A DNA stretch of 64,000 nt from positions 4,588,001 through 4,652,000 of the forward strand of contig JAUCEF010000018.1 of the NCBI GenBank assembly GCA_033558025.1, given 5' to 3'. Positions 34,601 to 49,600 of the stretch are shown here, piece by piece. Source of the DNA: Phytophthora sp. 'mugwort' (lineage: Eukaryota; Oomycota; Peronosporomycetes; Peronosporales; Peronosporaceae). The translations under genes and the position numbers were made by a program. Positions within the stretch are counted from its first letter, which is position 1. The number at the start of each line of letters is the position of its first letter. The notes under the pieces are model-generated. The model searched no databases. It was not told the DNA's origin and saw only the letters and a program-made list of their open reading frames with translations.

Positions 34601-37600
34601 CTTCTTCTTCCTCGACGCTAAAGTCGGGTCGACGTCCGTCTTTAAGGTGGATGCCACTGGCGCGACCACCATCGCTGCCGGCGGATTAACCATTACTGCT
34701 GGTGGAGCTACGGTGGCTGGAGGAGGCCTGATGGTTACCGCTGGTGGAGCTACGGTCACTGCCGGAGGCCTGACTGTCACCGACGGAGGGGCCAGCATCT
34801 CCGTGACCACGGACGCACCCACGCTCGCGCTCACGAACTCCGCCGCCGCATTGACGAACACGATGCTTGCCATGACAGCCACGGACACGGCCGGCTTCTT
34901 CTTCCTCGACGCTAAAGTCGGGTCGACGTCCGTCTTTAAGGTGGATGCCACTGGCGCGACCACCATCGCTGCCGGCGGATTAACCATTACTGCTGGTGGA
35001 GCTACGGTGGCTGGAGGAGGCCTGACTGTTACCGCTGGTGGAGCTACGGTTACTGCCGGGGGTCTCATGGTTACCGCTGGTGGAGCTACGGTCACTGCCG
35101 GAGGCCTGACTGTCACCGACGGAGGGGCCAGCATCTCCGTGACCACGGACGCACCCACGCTCGCGCTTACGAACTCCGCCGCCGCATTGACGAACACGAT
35201 GCTTGCCATGACAGCCACGGATACGGCCGGCTTCTTCTTCCTCGACGCTAAAGTCGGGTCGACGTCCGTCTTTAAGGTGGATGCCACTGGCGCGACCACC
35301 ATCGCTGCCGGCGGATTAACCATTACTGCTGGTGGAGCTACGGTGGCTGGAGGAGGCCTGATGGTTACCGCTGGTGGAGCTACGGTCACTGCCGGAGGCC
35401 TGACTGTCACCGACGGAGGGGCCAGCATCTCCGTGACCACGGACGCACCCACGCTCGCGCTCACGAACTCCGCCGCCGCATTGACGAACACGATGCTTGC
35501 CATGACAGCCACGGACACGGCCGGCTTCTTCTTCCTCGACGCTAAAGTCGGGTCGACGTCCGTCTTTAAGGTGGATGCCACTGGCGCGACCACCATCGCT
35601 GCCGGCGGATTAACCATTACTGCTGGTGGAGCTACGGTGGCTGGAGGAGGCCTGACTGTTACCGCTGGTGGAGCTACGGTTACTGCCGGGGGTCTCATGG
35701 TTACCGCTGGTGGAGCTACGGTCACTGCCGGAGGCCTGACTGTCACCGACGGAGGGGCCAGCATCTCCGTGACCACGGACGCACCCACGCTCGCGCTCAC
35801 GAACTCCGCCGCCGCATTGACGAACACGATGCTTGCCATGACAGCCACGGACACGGCCGGCTTCTTCTTCCTCGACGCTAAAGTCGGGTCGACGTCCGTC
35901 TTTAAGGTGGATGCCACTGGCGCGACCACCATCACTGCCGGCGGATTAACCATTACTGCTGGTGGAGCTACGGTGGCTGGAGGAGGCCTGACTGTTACCG
36001 CTGGTGGAGCTACGGTTACTGCCGGGGGTCTCATGGTTACCGCTGGTGGAGCTACGGTCACTGCCGGAGGCCTGACTGTCACCGACGGAGGGGCCAGCAT
36101 CTCCGTGACCACGGACGCACCCACGCTCGCGCTCACGAACTCCGCCGCCGCATTGACGAACACGATGCTTGCCATGACAGCCACGGACACGGCCGGCTTC
36201 TTCTTCCTCGACGCTAAAGTCGGGTCGACGTCCGTCTTTAAGGTGGATGCCACTGGCGCGACCACCATCGCTGCCGGCGGATTAACCATTACTGCTGGTG
36301 GAGCTACGGTGGCTGGAGGAGGCCTGACTGTTACCGCTGGTGGAGCTACGGTTACTGCCGGGGGTCTCATGGTTACCGCTGGTGGAGCTACGGTCACTGC
36401 CGGAGGCCTGACTGTCACCGACGGAGGGGCCAGCATCTCCGTGACCACGGACGCACCCACGCTCGCGCTCACGAACTCCGCCGCCGCATTGACGAACACG
36501 ATGCTTGCCATGACAGCCACGGACACGGCCGGCTTCTTCTTCCTCGACGCTAAAGTCGGGTCGACGTCCGTCTTTAAGGTGGATGCCACTGGCGCGACCA
36601 CCATCACTGCCGGCGGATTAACCATTACTGCTGGTGGAGCTACGGTGGCTGGAGGAGGCCTGACTGTTACCGCTGGTGGAGCTACGGTTACTGCCGGGGG
36701 TCTCATGGTTACCGCTGGTGGAGCTACGGTCACTGCCGGAGGCCTGACTGTCACCGACGGAGGGGCCAGCATCTCCGTGACCACGGACGCACCCACGCTC
36801 GCGCTCACGAACTCCGCCGCCGCATTGACGAACACGATGCTTGCCATGACAGCCACGGATACGGCCGGCTTCTTCTTCCTCGACGCTAAAGTCGGGTCGA
36901 CGTCCGTCTTTAAGGTGGATGCCACTGGCGCGACCACCATCGCTGCCGGCGGATTAACCATTACTGCTGGTGGAGCTACGGTGGCTGGAGGAGGCCTGAT
37001 GGTTACCGCTGGTGGAGCTACGGTCACTGCCGGAGGCCTGACTGTCACCGACGGAGGGGCCAGCATCTCCGTGACCACGGACGCACCCACGCTCGCGCTC
37101 ACGAACTCCGCCGCCGCATTGACGAACACGATGCTTGCCATGACAGCCACGGACACGGCCGGCTTCTTCTTCCTCGACGCTAAAGTCGGGTCGACGTCCG
37201 TCTTTAAGGTGGATGCCACTGGCGCGACCACCATCACTGCCGGCGGATTAACCATTACTGCTGGTGGAGCTACGGTGGCTGGAGGAGGCCTGACTGTTAC
37301 CGCTGGTGGAGCTACGGTTACTGCCGGGGGTCTCATGGTTACCGCTGGTGGAGCTACGGTCACTGCCGGAGGCCTGACTGTCACCGACGGAGGGGCCAGC
37401 ATCTCCGTGACCACGGACGCACCCACGCTCGCGCTCACGAACTCCGCCGCCGCATTGACGAACACGATGCTTGCCATGACAGCCACGGACACGGCCGGCT
37501 TCTTCTTCCTCGACGCTAAAGTCGGGTCGACGTCCGTCTTTAAGGTGGATGCCACTGGCGCGACCACCATCACTGCCGGCGGATTAACCATTACTGCTGG

Positions 37601-40600
37601 TGGAGCTACGGTGGCTGGAGGAGGCCTGACTGTTACCGCTGGTGGAGCTACGGTTACTGCCGGGGGTCTCATGGTTACCGCTGGTGGAGCTACGGTCACT
37701 GCCGGAGGCCTGACTGTCACCGACGGAGGGGCCAGCATCTCCGTGACCACGGACGCACCCACGCTCGCGCTCACGAACTCCGCCGCCGCATTGACGAACA
37801 CGATGCTTGCCATGACAGCCACGGACACGGCCGGCTTCTTCTTCCTCGACGCTAAAGTCGGGTCGACGTCCGTCTTTAAGGTGGATGCCACTGGCGCGAC
37901 CACCATCGCTGCTGGCGGATTAACCATTACTGCTGGTGGAGCTACGGTGGCTGGAGGAGGCCTGACTGTTACCGCTGGTGGAGCTACGGTAACTGCCGGG
38001 GGTCTCATGGTTACCGCTGGTGGAGCTACGGTCACTGCCGGAGGCCTGACTGTCACCGACGGAGGGGCCAGCATCTCCGTGACCACGGACGCACCCACGC
38101 TCGCGCTCACGAACTCCGCCGCCGCATTGACGAACACGATGCTTGCCATGACAGCCACGGACACGGCCGGCTTCTTCTTCCTCGACGCTAAAGTCGGGTC
38201 GACGTCCGTCTTTAAGGTGGATGCCACTGGCGCGACCACCATCACTGCCGGGGGTCTGACTGTTACCGCTGGTGGAGCTACGGTCACTGCCGGAGGCCTG
38301 ACTGTCACCGACGGAGGGGCCAGCATCTCCGTGACCACGGACGCACCCACGCTCGCGCTCACGAACTCCGCCGCCGCATTGACGAACACGATGCTTGCCA
38401 TGACGGCCACGGACACGGCCGGCTTCTTCTTCCTCGACGCTAAAGTCGGGTCGACGTCCGTCTTTAAGGTGGATGCCACTGGCGCGACCACCATCGCTGC
38501 TGGCGGATTAACCATTACTGCTGGTGGAGCTACGGTGGCTGGAGGAGGCCTGACTGTTACCGCTGGTGGAGCTACGGTTACTGCCGGGGGTCTCATGGTT
38601 ACCGCTGGTGGAGCTACGGTCACTGCCGGAGGCCTGACTGTCACCGACGGAGGGGCCAGCATCTCCGTGACCACGGACGCACCCACGCTCGCGCTCACGA
38701 ACTCCGCCGCCGCATTGACGAACACGATGCTTGCCATGACAGCCACGGACACGGCCGGCTTCTTCTTCCTCGACGCTAAAGTCGGGTCGACGTCCGTCTT
38801 TAAGGTGGATGCCACTGGCGCGACCACCATCACTGCCGGGGGTCTGACTGTTACCGCTGGTGGCGCTACGGTCACTGCCGGAGGCCTGACTGTCACCGAC
38901 GGAGGGGCTAGCATCTCCGTGACCACGGACGCACCCACGCTCGCGCTCACGAACTCCGCCGCCGCATTGACGAACACGATGCTTGCCATGACAGCCACGG
39001 ACACGGCCGGCTTCTTCTTCCTCGACGCTAAAGTCGGGTCGACGTCCGTCTTTAAGGTGGATGCCACTGGCGCGACCACCATCACTGCCGGGGGTCTGAC
39101 TGTTACCGCTGGTGGCGCTACGGTCACTGCCGGAGGCCTGACTGTCACCGACGGAGGGGCCAGCATCTCCGTGACCACGGACGCACCCACGCTCGCGCTC
39201 ACGAACTCCGCCGCCGCATTGACGAACACGATGCTTGCCATGACAGCCACGGACACGGCCGGCTTCTTCTTCCTCGACGCTAAAGTCGGGTCGACGTCCG
39301 TCTTTAAGGTGGATGCCACTGGCGCGACCACCATCGCTGCCGGCGGATTAACCATTACTGCTGGTGGAGCTACGGTGGCTGGAGGAGGCCTCATGGTTAC
39401 CGCTGGTGGAGCTACGGTCACTGCCGGAGGCCTGACTGTCACCGACGGAGGGGCCAGCATCTCCGTGACCACGGACGCACCCACGCTCGCGCTCACGAAC
39501 TCCGCCGCCGCATTGACGAACACGATGCTTGCCATGACGGCCACGGACACGGCCGGCTTCTTCTTCCTCGACGCTAAAGTCGGGTCGACGTCCGTCTTTA
39601 AGGTGGATGCCACTGGCGCGACCACCATCGCTGCCGGCGGATTAACCATTACTGCTGGTGGAGCTACGGTGGCTGGAGGAGGCCTGACTGTTACCGCTGG
39701 TGGAGCTACGGTTACTGCCGGGGGTCTCATGGTTACCGCTGGTGGAGCTACGGTCACTGCCGGAGGCCTGACTGTCACCGACGGAGGGGCCAGCATCTCC
39801 GTGACCACGGACGCACCCACGCTCGCGCTCACGAACTCCGCCGCCGCATTGACGAACACGATGCTTGCCATGACGGCCACGGACACGGCCGGCTTCTTCT
39901 TCCTCGACGCTAAAGTCGGGTCGACGTCCGTCTTTAAGGTGGATGCCACTGGCGCGACCACCATCGCTGCCGGCGGATTAACCATTACTGCTGGTGGAGC
40001 TACGGTGGCTGGAGGAGGCCTCATGGTTACCGCTGGTGGAGCTACGGTCACTGCCGGAGGCCTGACTGTCACCGACGGAGGGGCCAGCATCTCCGTGACC
40101 ACGGACGCACCCACGCTCGCGCTCACGAACTCCGCCGCCGCATTGACGAACACGATGCTTGCCATGACAGCCACGGACACGGCCGGCTTCTTCTTCCTCG
40201 ACGCTAAAGTCGGGTCGACGTCCGTCTTTAAGGTGGATGCCACTGGCGCGACCACCATCGCTGCCGGCGGATTAACCATTACTGCTGGTGGAGCTACGGT
40301 GGCTGGAGGAGGCCTCATGGTTAGCGCTGGTGGAGCTACGGTCACTGCCGGTGGCCTGACTGTCACCGACGGAGGGGTCAGCATCTCCGTGACCACGGAC
40401 GCACCCACGCTCGCGCTCACGAACTCCGCCGCCGCATTGACGAACACGATGCTTGCCATGACAGCCACGGACACGGCCGGCTTCTTCTTCCTCGACGCTA
40501 AAGTCGGGTCGACGTCCGTCTTTAAGGTGGATGCCACTGGCGCGACCACCATCGCTGCTGGCGGATTAACCATTACTGCTGGTGGAGCTACGGTGGCTGG

Positions 40601-43600
40601 AGGAGGCCTGACTGTTACCGCTGGTGGAGCTACGGTGGCTGGAGGAGGCCTCATGGTTACCGCTGGTGGAGCTACGGTCACTGCCGGAGGCCTGACTGTC
40701 ACCGACGGAGGGGCCAGCATCTCCGTGACCACGGACGCACCCACGCTCGCGCTCACGAACTCCGCCGCCGCATTGACGAACACGATGCTTGCCATGACAG
40801 CCACGGACACGGCCGGCTTCTTCTTCCTCGACGCTAAAGTCGGGTCGACGTCCGTCTTTAAGGTGGATGCCACTGGCGCGACCACCATCGCTGCCGGCGG
40901 ATTAACCATTACTGCTGGTGGAGCTACGGTGGCTGGAGGAGGCCTCATGGTTACCGCTGGTGGAGCTACGGTCACTGCCGGAGGCCTGACTGTCACCGAC
41001 GGAGGGGCCAGCATCTCCGTGACCACGGACGCACCCACGCTCGCGCTCACGAACTCCGCCGCCGCATTGACGAACACGATGCTTGCCATGACAGCCACGG
41101 ACACGGCCGGCTTCTTCTTCCTCGACGCTAAAGTCGGGTCGACGTCCGTCTTTAAGGTGGATGCCACTGGCGCGACCACCATCGCTGCTGGCGGATTAAC
41201 CATTACTGCTGGTGGAGCTACGGTGGCTGGAGGAGGCCTCATGGTTACCGCTGGTGGAGCTACGGTCACTGCCGGAGGCCTGACTGTCACCGACGGAGGG
41301 GCCAGCATCTCCGTGACCACGGACGCACCCACGCTCGCGCTCACGAACTCCGCCGCCGCATTGACGAACACGATGCTTGCCATGACAGCCACGGACACGG
41401 CCGGCTTCTTCTTCCTCGACGCTAAAGTCGGGTCGACGTCCGTCTTTAAGGTGGATGCCACTGGCGCGACCACCATCGCTGCTGGCGGATTAACCATTAC
41501 TGCTGGTGGAGCTACGGTGGCTGGAGGAGGCCTGACTGTTACCGCTGGTGGAGCTACGGTTACTGCCGGGGGTCTCATGGTTACCGCTGGTGGAGCTACG
41601 GTCACTGCCGGAGGCCTGACTGTCACCGACGGAGGGGCCAGCATCTCCGTGACCACGGACGCACCCACGCTCGCGCTCACGAACTCCGCCGCCGCATTGA
41701 CGAACACGATGCTTGCCATGACAGCCACGGACACGGCCGGCTTCTTCTTCCTCGACGCTAAAGTCGGGTCGACGTCCGTCTTTAAGGTGGATGCCACTGG
41801 CGCGACCACCATCGCTGCTGGCGGATTAACCATTACTGCTGGTGGAGCTACGGTGGCTGGAGGAGGCCTCATGGTTACCGCTGGTGGAGCTACGGTCACT
41901 GCCGGAGGCCTGACTGTCACCGACGGAGGGGCCAGCATCTCCGTGACCACGGACGCACCCACGCTCGCGCTCACGAACTCCGCCGCCGCATTGACGAACA
42001 CGATGCTTGCCATGACAGCCACGGACACGGCCGGCTTCTTCTTCCTCGACGCTAAAGTCGGGTCGACGTCCGTCTTTAAGGTGGATGCCACTGGCGCGAC
42101 CACCATCGCTGCTGGCGGATTAACCATTACTGCTGGTGGAGCTACGGTGGCTGGAGGAGGCCTGACTGTTACCGCTGGTGGAGCTACGGTTTCTGCCGGG
42201 GGTCTCATGGTTACCGCTGGTGGAGCTACGGTCACTGCCGGAGGCCTGACTGTCACCGACGGAGGGGCCAGCATCTCCGTGACCACGGACGCACCCACGC
42301 TCGCGCTCACGAACTCCGCCGCCGCATTGACGAACACGATGCTTGCCATGACAGCCACGGACACGGCCGGCTTCTTCTTCCTCGACGCTAAAGTCGGGTC
42401 GACGTCCGTCTTTAAGGTGGATGCCACTGGCGCGACCACCATCGCTGCTGGCGGATTAACCATTACTGCTGGTGGAGCTACGGTGGCTGGAGGAGGCCTC
42501 ATGGTTACCGCTGGTGGAGCTACGGTCACTGCCGGAGGCCTGACTGTCACCGACGGAGGGGCCAGCATCTCCGTGACCACGGACGCACCCACGCTCGCGC
42601 TCACGAACTCCGCCGCCGCATTGACGAACACGATGCTTGCCATGACAGCCACGGACACGGCCGGCTTCTTCTTCCTCGACGCTAAAGTCGGGTCGACGTC
42701 CGTCTTTAAGGTGGATGCCACTGGCGCGACCACCATCGCTGCTGGCGGATTAACCATTACTGCTGGTGGAGCTACGGTGGCTGGAGGAGGCCTGACTGTT
42801 ACCGCTGGTGGAGCTACGGTTACTGCCGGGGGTCTCATGGTTACCGCTGGTGGAGCTACGGTCACTGCCGGAGGCCTGACTGTCACCGACGGAGGGGCCA
42901 GCATCTCCGTGACCACGGACGCACCCACGCTCGCGCTCACGAACTCCGCCGCCGCATTGACGAACACGATGCTTGCCATGACAGCCACGGACACGGCCGG
43001 CTTCTTCTTCCTCGACGCTAAAGTCGGGTCGACGTCCGTCTTTAAGGTGGATGCCACTGGCGCGACCACCATCGCTGCTGGCGGATTAACCATTACTGCT
43101 GGTGGAGCTACGGTGGCTGGAGGAGGCCTCATGGTTACCGCTGGTGGAGCTACGGTCACTGCCGGAGGCCTGACTGTCACCGACGGAGGGGCCAGCATCT
43201 CCGTGACCACGGACGCACCCACGCTCGCGCTCACGAACTCCGCCGCCGCATTGACGAACACGATGCTTGCCATGACAGCCACGGACACGGCCGGCTTCTT
43301 CTTCCTCGACGCTAAAGTCGGGTCGACGTCCGTCTTTAAGGTGGATGCCACTGGCGCGACCACCATCGCTGCTGGCGGATTAACCATTACTGCTGGTGGA
43401 GCTACGGTGGCTGGAGGAGGCCTGACTGTTACCGCTGGTGGAGCTACGGTTTCTGCCGGGGGTCTCATGGTTACCGCTGGTGGAGCTACGGTCACTGCCG
43501 GAGGCCTGACTGTCACCGACGGAGGGGCCAGCATCTCCGTGACCACGGACGCACCCACGCTCGCGCTCACGAACTCCGCCGCCGCATTGACGAACACGAT

Positions 43601-46600
43601 GCTTGCCATGACAGCCACGGACACGGCCGGCTTCTTCTTCCTCGACGCTAAAGTCGGGTCGACGTCCGTCTTTAAGGTGGATGCCACTGGCGCGACCACC
43701 ATCGCTGCTGGCGGATTAACCATTACTGCTGGTGGAGCTACGGTGGCTGGAGGAGGCCTGACTGTTACCGCTGGTGGAGCTACGGTTACTGCCGGGGGTC
43801 TCATGGTTACCGCTGGTGGAGCTACGGTCACTGCCGGAGGCCTGACTGTCACCGACGGAGGGGCCAGCATCTCCGTGACCACGGACGCACCCACGCTCGC
43901 GCTCACGAACTCCGCCGCCGCATTGACGAACACGATGCTTGCCATGACAGCCACGGACACGGCCGGCTTCTTCTTCCTCGACGCTAAAGTCGGGTCGACG
44001 TCCGTCTTTAAGGTGGATGCCACTGGCGCGACCACCATCGCTGCCGGCGGATTAACCATTACCGCTGGTGGAGCTACGGTGGCTGGAGGAGGCCTCATGG
44101 TTACCGCTGGTGGAGCTACGGTCACTGCCGGAGGCCTGACTGTCACCGACGGAGGGGCCAGCATCTCCGTGACCACGGACGCACCCACGCTCGCGCTCAC
44201 GAACTCCGCCGCCGCATTGACGAACACGATGCTTGCCATGACAGCCACGGACACGGCCGGCTTCTTCTTCCTCGACGCTAAAGTCGGGTCGACGTCCGTC
44301 TTTAAGGTGGATGCCACTGGCGCGACCACCATCGCTGCCGGCGGATTAACCATTACCGCTGGTGGAGCTACGGTGGCTGGAGGAGGCCTCATGGTTACCG
44401 CTGGTGGAGCTACGGTCACTGCCGGAGGCCTGACTGTCACCGACGGAGGGGCCAGCATCTCCGTGACCACGGACGCACCCACGCTCGCGCTCACGAACTC
44501 CGCCGCCGCATTGACGAACACGATGCTTGCCATGACAGCCACGGACACGGCCGGCTTCTTCTTCCTCGACGCTAAAGTCGGGTCGACGTCCGTCTTTAAG
44601 GTGGATGCCACTGGCGCGACCACCATCGCTGCCGGCGGATTAACCATTACCGCTGGTGGAGCTACGGTGGCTGGAGGAGGCCTCATGGTTACCGCTGGTG
44701 GAGCTACGGTCAATGCCGGAGGCCTGACTGTCACCGACGGAGGGGCCAGCATCTCCGTGACCACGGACGCACCCACGCTCGCGCTCACGAACTCCGCCGC
44801 CGCATTGACGAACACGATGCTTGCCATGACAGCCACGGACACGGCCGGCTTCTTCTTCCTCGACGCTAAAGTCGGGTCGACGTCCGTCTTTAAGGTGGAT
44901 GCCACTGGCGCGACCACCATCGCTGCTGGCGGATTAACCATTACCGCTGGTGGAGCTACGGTGGCTGGAGGAGGCCTCATGGTTACCGCTGGTGGAGCTA
45001 CGGTCACTGCCGGAGGCCTGACTGTCACCGACGGAGGGGCCAGCATCTCCGTGACCACGGACGCACCCACGCTCGCGCTCACGAACTCCGCCGCCGCATT
45101 GACGAACACGATGCTTGCCATGACAGCCACGGACACGGCCGGCTTCTTCTTCCTCGACGCTAAAGTCGGGTCGACGTCCGTCTTTAAGGTGGATGCCACT
45201 GGCGCGACCACCATCGCTGCCGGCGGATTAACCATTACTGCTGGTGGAGCTACGGTGGCTGGAGGAGGCCTCATGGTTACCGCTGGTGGAGCTACGGTCA
45301 CTGCCGGAGGCCTGACTGTCACCGACGGAGGGGCCAGCATCTCCGTGACCACGGACGCACCCACGCTCGCGCTCACGAACTCCGCCGCCGCATTGACGAA
45401 CACGATGCTTGCCATGACAGCCACGGACACGGCCGGCTTCTTCTTCCTCGACGCTAAAGTCGGGTCGACATCCGTCTTTAAGGTGGATGCCACTGGCGCG
45501 ACCACCATCGCTGCTGGCGGATTAACCATTACTGCTGGTGGAGCTACGGTGGCTGGAGGAGGCCTGACTGTTACCGCTGGTGGAGCTACGGTTACTGCCG
45601 GGGGTCTCATGGTTACCGCTGGTGGAGCTACGGTCACTGCCGGAGGCCTGACTGTCACCGACGGAGGGGCCAGCATCTCCGTGACCACGGACGCACCCAC
45701 GCTCGCGCTCACGAACTCCGCCGCCGCATTGACGAACACGATGCTTGCCATGACAGCCACGGACACGGCCGGCTTCTTCTTCCTCGACGCTAAAGTCGGG
45801 TCGACGTCCGTCTTTAAGGTGGATGCCACTGGCGCGACCACCATCGCTGCTGGCGGATTAACCATTACTGCTGGTGGAGCTACGGTGGCTGGAGGAGGCC
45901 TCATGGTTACCGCTGGTGGAGCTACGGTCACTGCCGGAGGCCTGACTGTCACCGACGGAGGGGCCAGCATCTCCGTGACCACGGACGCACCCACGCTCGC
46001 GCTCACGAACTCCGCCGCCGCATTGACGAACACGATGCTTGCCATGACAGCCACGGACACGGCCGGCTTCTTCTTCCTCGACGCTAAAGTCGGGTCGACG
46101 TCCGTCTTTAAGGTGGATGCCACTGGCGCGACCACCATCGCTGCCGGCGGATTAACCATTACTGCTGGTGGAGCTACGGTGGCTGGAGGAGGCCTCATGG
46201 TTACCGCTGGTGGAGCTACGGTCACTGCCGGAGGCCTGACTGTCACCGACGGAGGGGCCAGCATCTCCGTGACCACGGACGCACCCACGCTCGCGCTCAC
46301 GAACTCCGCCGCCGCATTGACGAACACGATGCTTGCCATGACAGCCACGGACACGGCCGGCTTCTTCTTCCTCGACGCTAAAGTCGGGTCGACATCCGTC
46401 TTTAAGGTGGATGCCACTGGCGCGACCACCATCGCTGCTGGCGGATTAACCATTACTGCTGGTGGAGCTACGGTGGCTGGAGGAGGCCTGACTGTTACCG
46501 CTGGTGGAGCTACGGTGGCTGGAGGAGGCCTCATGGTTACCGCTGGTGGAGCTACGGTCACTGTCGGAGGCCTGACTGTCACCGACGGAGGGGCCAGCAT

Positions 46601-49600
46601 CTCCGTGACCACGGACGCACCCACGCTCGCGCTCACGAACTCCGCCGCCGCATTGACGAACACGATGCTTGCCATGACAGCCACGGACACGGCCGGCTTC
46701 TTCTTCCTCGACGCTAAAGTCGGGTCGACGTCCGTCTTTAAGGTGGATGCCACTGGCGCGACCACCATCGCTGCCGGCGGATTAACCATTACCGCTGGTG
46801 GAGCTACGGTGGCTGGAGGAGGCCTCATGGTTACCGCTGGTGGAGCTACGGTCACTGCCGGAGGCCTGACTGTCACCGACGGAGGGGCCAGCATCTCCGT
46901 GACCACGGACGCACCCACGCTCGCGCTCACGAACTCCGCCGCCGCATTGACGAACACGATGCTTGCCATGACAGCCACGGACACGGCCGGCTTCTTCTTC
47001 CTCGACGCTAAAGTCGGGTCGACGTCCGTCTTTAAGGTGGATGCCACTGGCGCGACCACCATCGCTGCTGGCGGATTAACCATTACCGCTGGTGGAGCTA
47101 CGGTGGCTGGAGGAGGCCTCATGGTTACCGCTGGTGGAGCTACGGTCACTGCCGGAGGCCTGACTGTCACCGACGGAGGGGCCAGCATCTCCGTGACCAC
47201 GGACGCACCCACGCTCGCGCTCACGAACTCCGCCGCCGCATTGACGAACACGATGCTTGCCATGACAGCCACGGACACGGCCGGCTTCTTCTTCCTCGAC
47301 GCTAAAGTCGGGTCGACGTCCGTCTTTAAGGTGGATGCCACTGGCGCGACCACCATCGCTGCCGGCGGATTAACCATTACTGCTGGTGGAGCTACGGTGG
47401 CTGGAGGAGGCCTCATGGTTACCGCTGGTGGAGCTACGGTCACTGCCGGAGGCCTGACTGTCACCGACGGAGGGGCCAGCATCTCCGTGACCACGGACGC
47501 ACCCACGCTCGCGCTCACGAACTCCGCCGCCGCATTGACGAACACGATGCTTGCCATGACAGCCACGGACACGGCCGGCTTCTTCTTCCTCGACGCTAAA
47601 GTCGGGTCGACATCCGTCTTTAAGGTGGATGCCACTGGCGCGACCACCATCGCTGCTGGCGGATTAACCATTACTGCTGGTGGAGCTACGGTGGCTGGAG
47701 GAGGCCTGACTGTTACCGCTGGTGGAGCTACGGTGGCTGGAGGAGGCCTCATGGTTACCGCTGGTGGAGCTACGGTCACTGCCGGAGGCCTGACTGTCAC
47801 CGACGGAGGGGCCAGCATCTCCGTGACCACGGACGCACCCACGCTCGCGCTCACGAACTCCGCCGCCGCATTGACGAACACGATGCTTGCCATGACAGCC
47901 ACGGACACGGCCGGCTTCTTCTTCCTCGACGCTAAAGTCGGGTCGACGTCCGTCTTTAAGGTGGATGCCACTGGCGCGACCACCATCGCTGCCGGCGGAT
48001 TAACCATTACCGCTGGTGGAGCTACGGTGGCTGGAGGAGGCCTCATGGTTACCGCTGGTGGAGCTACGGTCACTGCCGGAGGCCTGACTGTCACCGACGG
48101 AGGGGCCAGCATCTCCGTGACCACGGACGCACCCACGCTCGCGCTCACGAACTCCGCCGCCGCATTGACGAACACGATGCTTGCCATGACAGCCACGGAC
48201 ACGGCCGGCTTCTTCTTCCTCGACGCTAAAGTCGGGTCGACGTCCGTCTTTAAGGTGGATGCCACTGGCGCGACCACCATCGCTGCTGGCGGATTAACCA
48301 TTACTGCTGGTGGAGCTACGGTGGCTGGAGGAGGCCTGATGGTTACCGCTGGTGGTGCTACGGTCACTGCCGGAGGCCTGACTGTCACCGACGGAGGGGC
48401 CAGCATCTCCGTGACCACGGACGCACCCACGCTCGCGCTCACGAACTCCGCCGCCGCATTGACGAACACGATGCTTGCCATGACAGCCACGGACACGGCC
48501 GGCTTCTTCTTCCTCGACGCTAAAGTCGGGTCGACGTCCGTCTTTAAGGTGGATGCCACTGGCGCGACCACCATCGCTGCCGGCGGATTAACCATTACCG
48601 CTGGTGGAGCTACGGTGGCTGGAGGAGGCCTGATGGTTACCGCTGGTGGAGCTACGGTCACTGCCGGAGGCCTGACTGTCACCGACGGAGGGGCCAGCAT
48701 CTCCGTGACCACGGACGCACCCACGCTCGCGCTCACGAACTCCGCCGCCGCATTGACGAATACGATGCTTGCCATGACTTCTTCGGATAGCGACGCTACC
48801 GGCTTCTTATTCCTCGACGCAAAGGTGGGGTCAACGTCCTTCTTCACGGTAGCCGCGTCAGGACTGACAACAATCGCGTCAGGTGGCCTCAGCGTAGCAG
48901 GCGGGTCTTCATTCGCGGGCGGCGTGACTGTGTCAAACACAGGACTTACTGTCACTGCAGGTGGAGCGAATATCGCCGGCGGCATGACCATTGGAGGTGG
49001 AGTCACTGTGTCGAACAGTGGGCTCACGGTGACCACAGGTGGAGCAAGCATAACCGACACCGGGACCACCGCCAACACGCTGACAGTCACGAACTCCGCT
49101 TCTGGATTTAACCAGGCGCTGTTGTCCATGGACTCGACAGAAACCAGTGGGTTTTCTCTCATCGACGCTAAAGTGGGCGGCACATCCCAATTCACAGTGA
49201 CAGCAGGTGGAGCGACAACGATAGCTTCCGGTGGGCTCAGCATTAATGGTGGAGTCACTGTTGTGGACACTGGTGTCTCAGTATCGGCAGGTGACGTTGC
49301 AATATCGTCCACAACATCTTCAACATCGACCACAACTGGAGCTCTAGTAGTTGGCGGTGGTGTTGGTATCGGAGAACATATTCGTTGCGCAGGAAGCTCC
49401 TACGCCGTCTCGCACTTGAGTTCATCTGATCGGCGTCTAAAGAAAATGATTCGCGATCTCGTAGCGGCGCAAGAGACCATCAGGAGACTTCATCCGGTTC
49501 GTTTCATCCCCGACGTCTGTTCGCGTTCTCCATCTTGCGTACTAACCTCTCTTTCTTTTTTGGTTTGTCTGCTGACAGGTGACATTCGAGTGGCGACGTG

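Noticed and set aside
32530..48777. The array as pure assembly duplication
   Set aside because: Unit types (252/294/336) are ordered irregularly and carry unique variants, which a simple collapse or copy error would not give. Exact unit number still needs long reads.
32336..49333. An antisense frame open for 5665 codons opposite the giant gene
   Set aside because: In a tandem array whose period is a multiple of three, any frame open in one unit is open in all. The antisense product is a Pro/Val/Ala-rich reflection of the sense repeat, has no start context or domains, and the sense strand has the signal peptide, EGF and S74 motifs.
30000..49400. CRISPR-like array reading of the regular repeats
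   Set aside because: Units are 252 bases or more, fully coding and in frame, with no spacer structure and in a eukaryotic intron-bearing gene.
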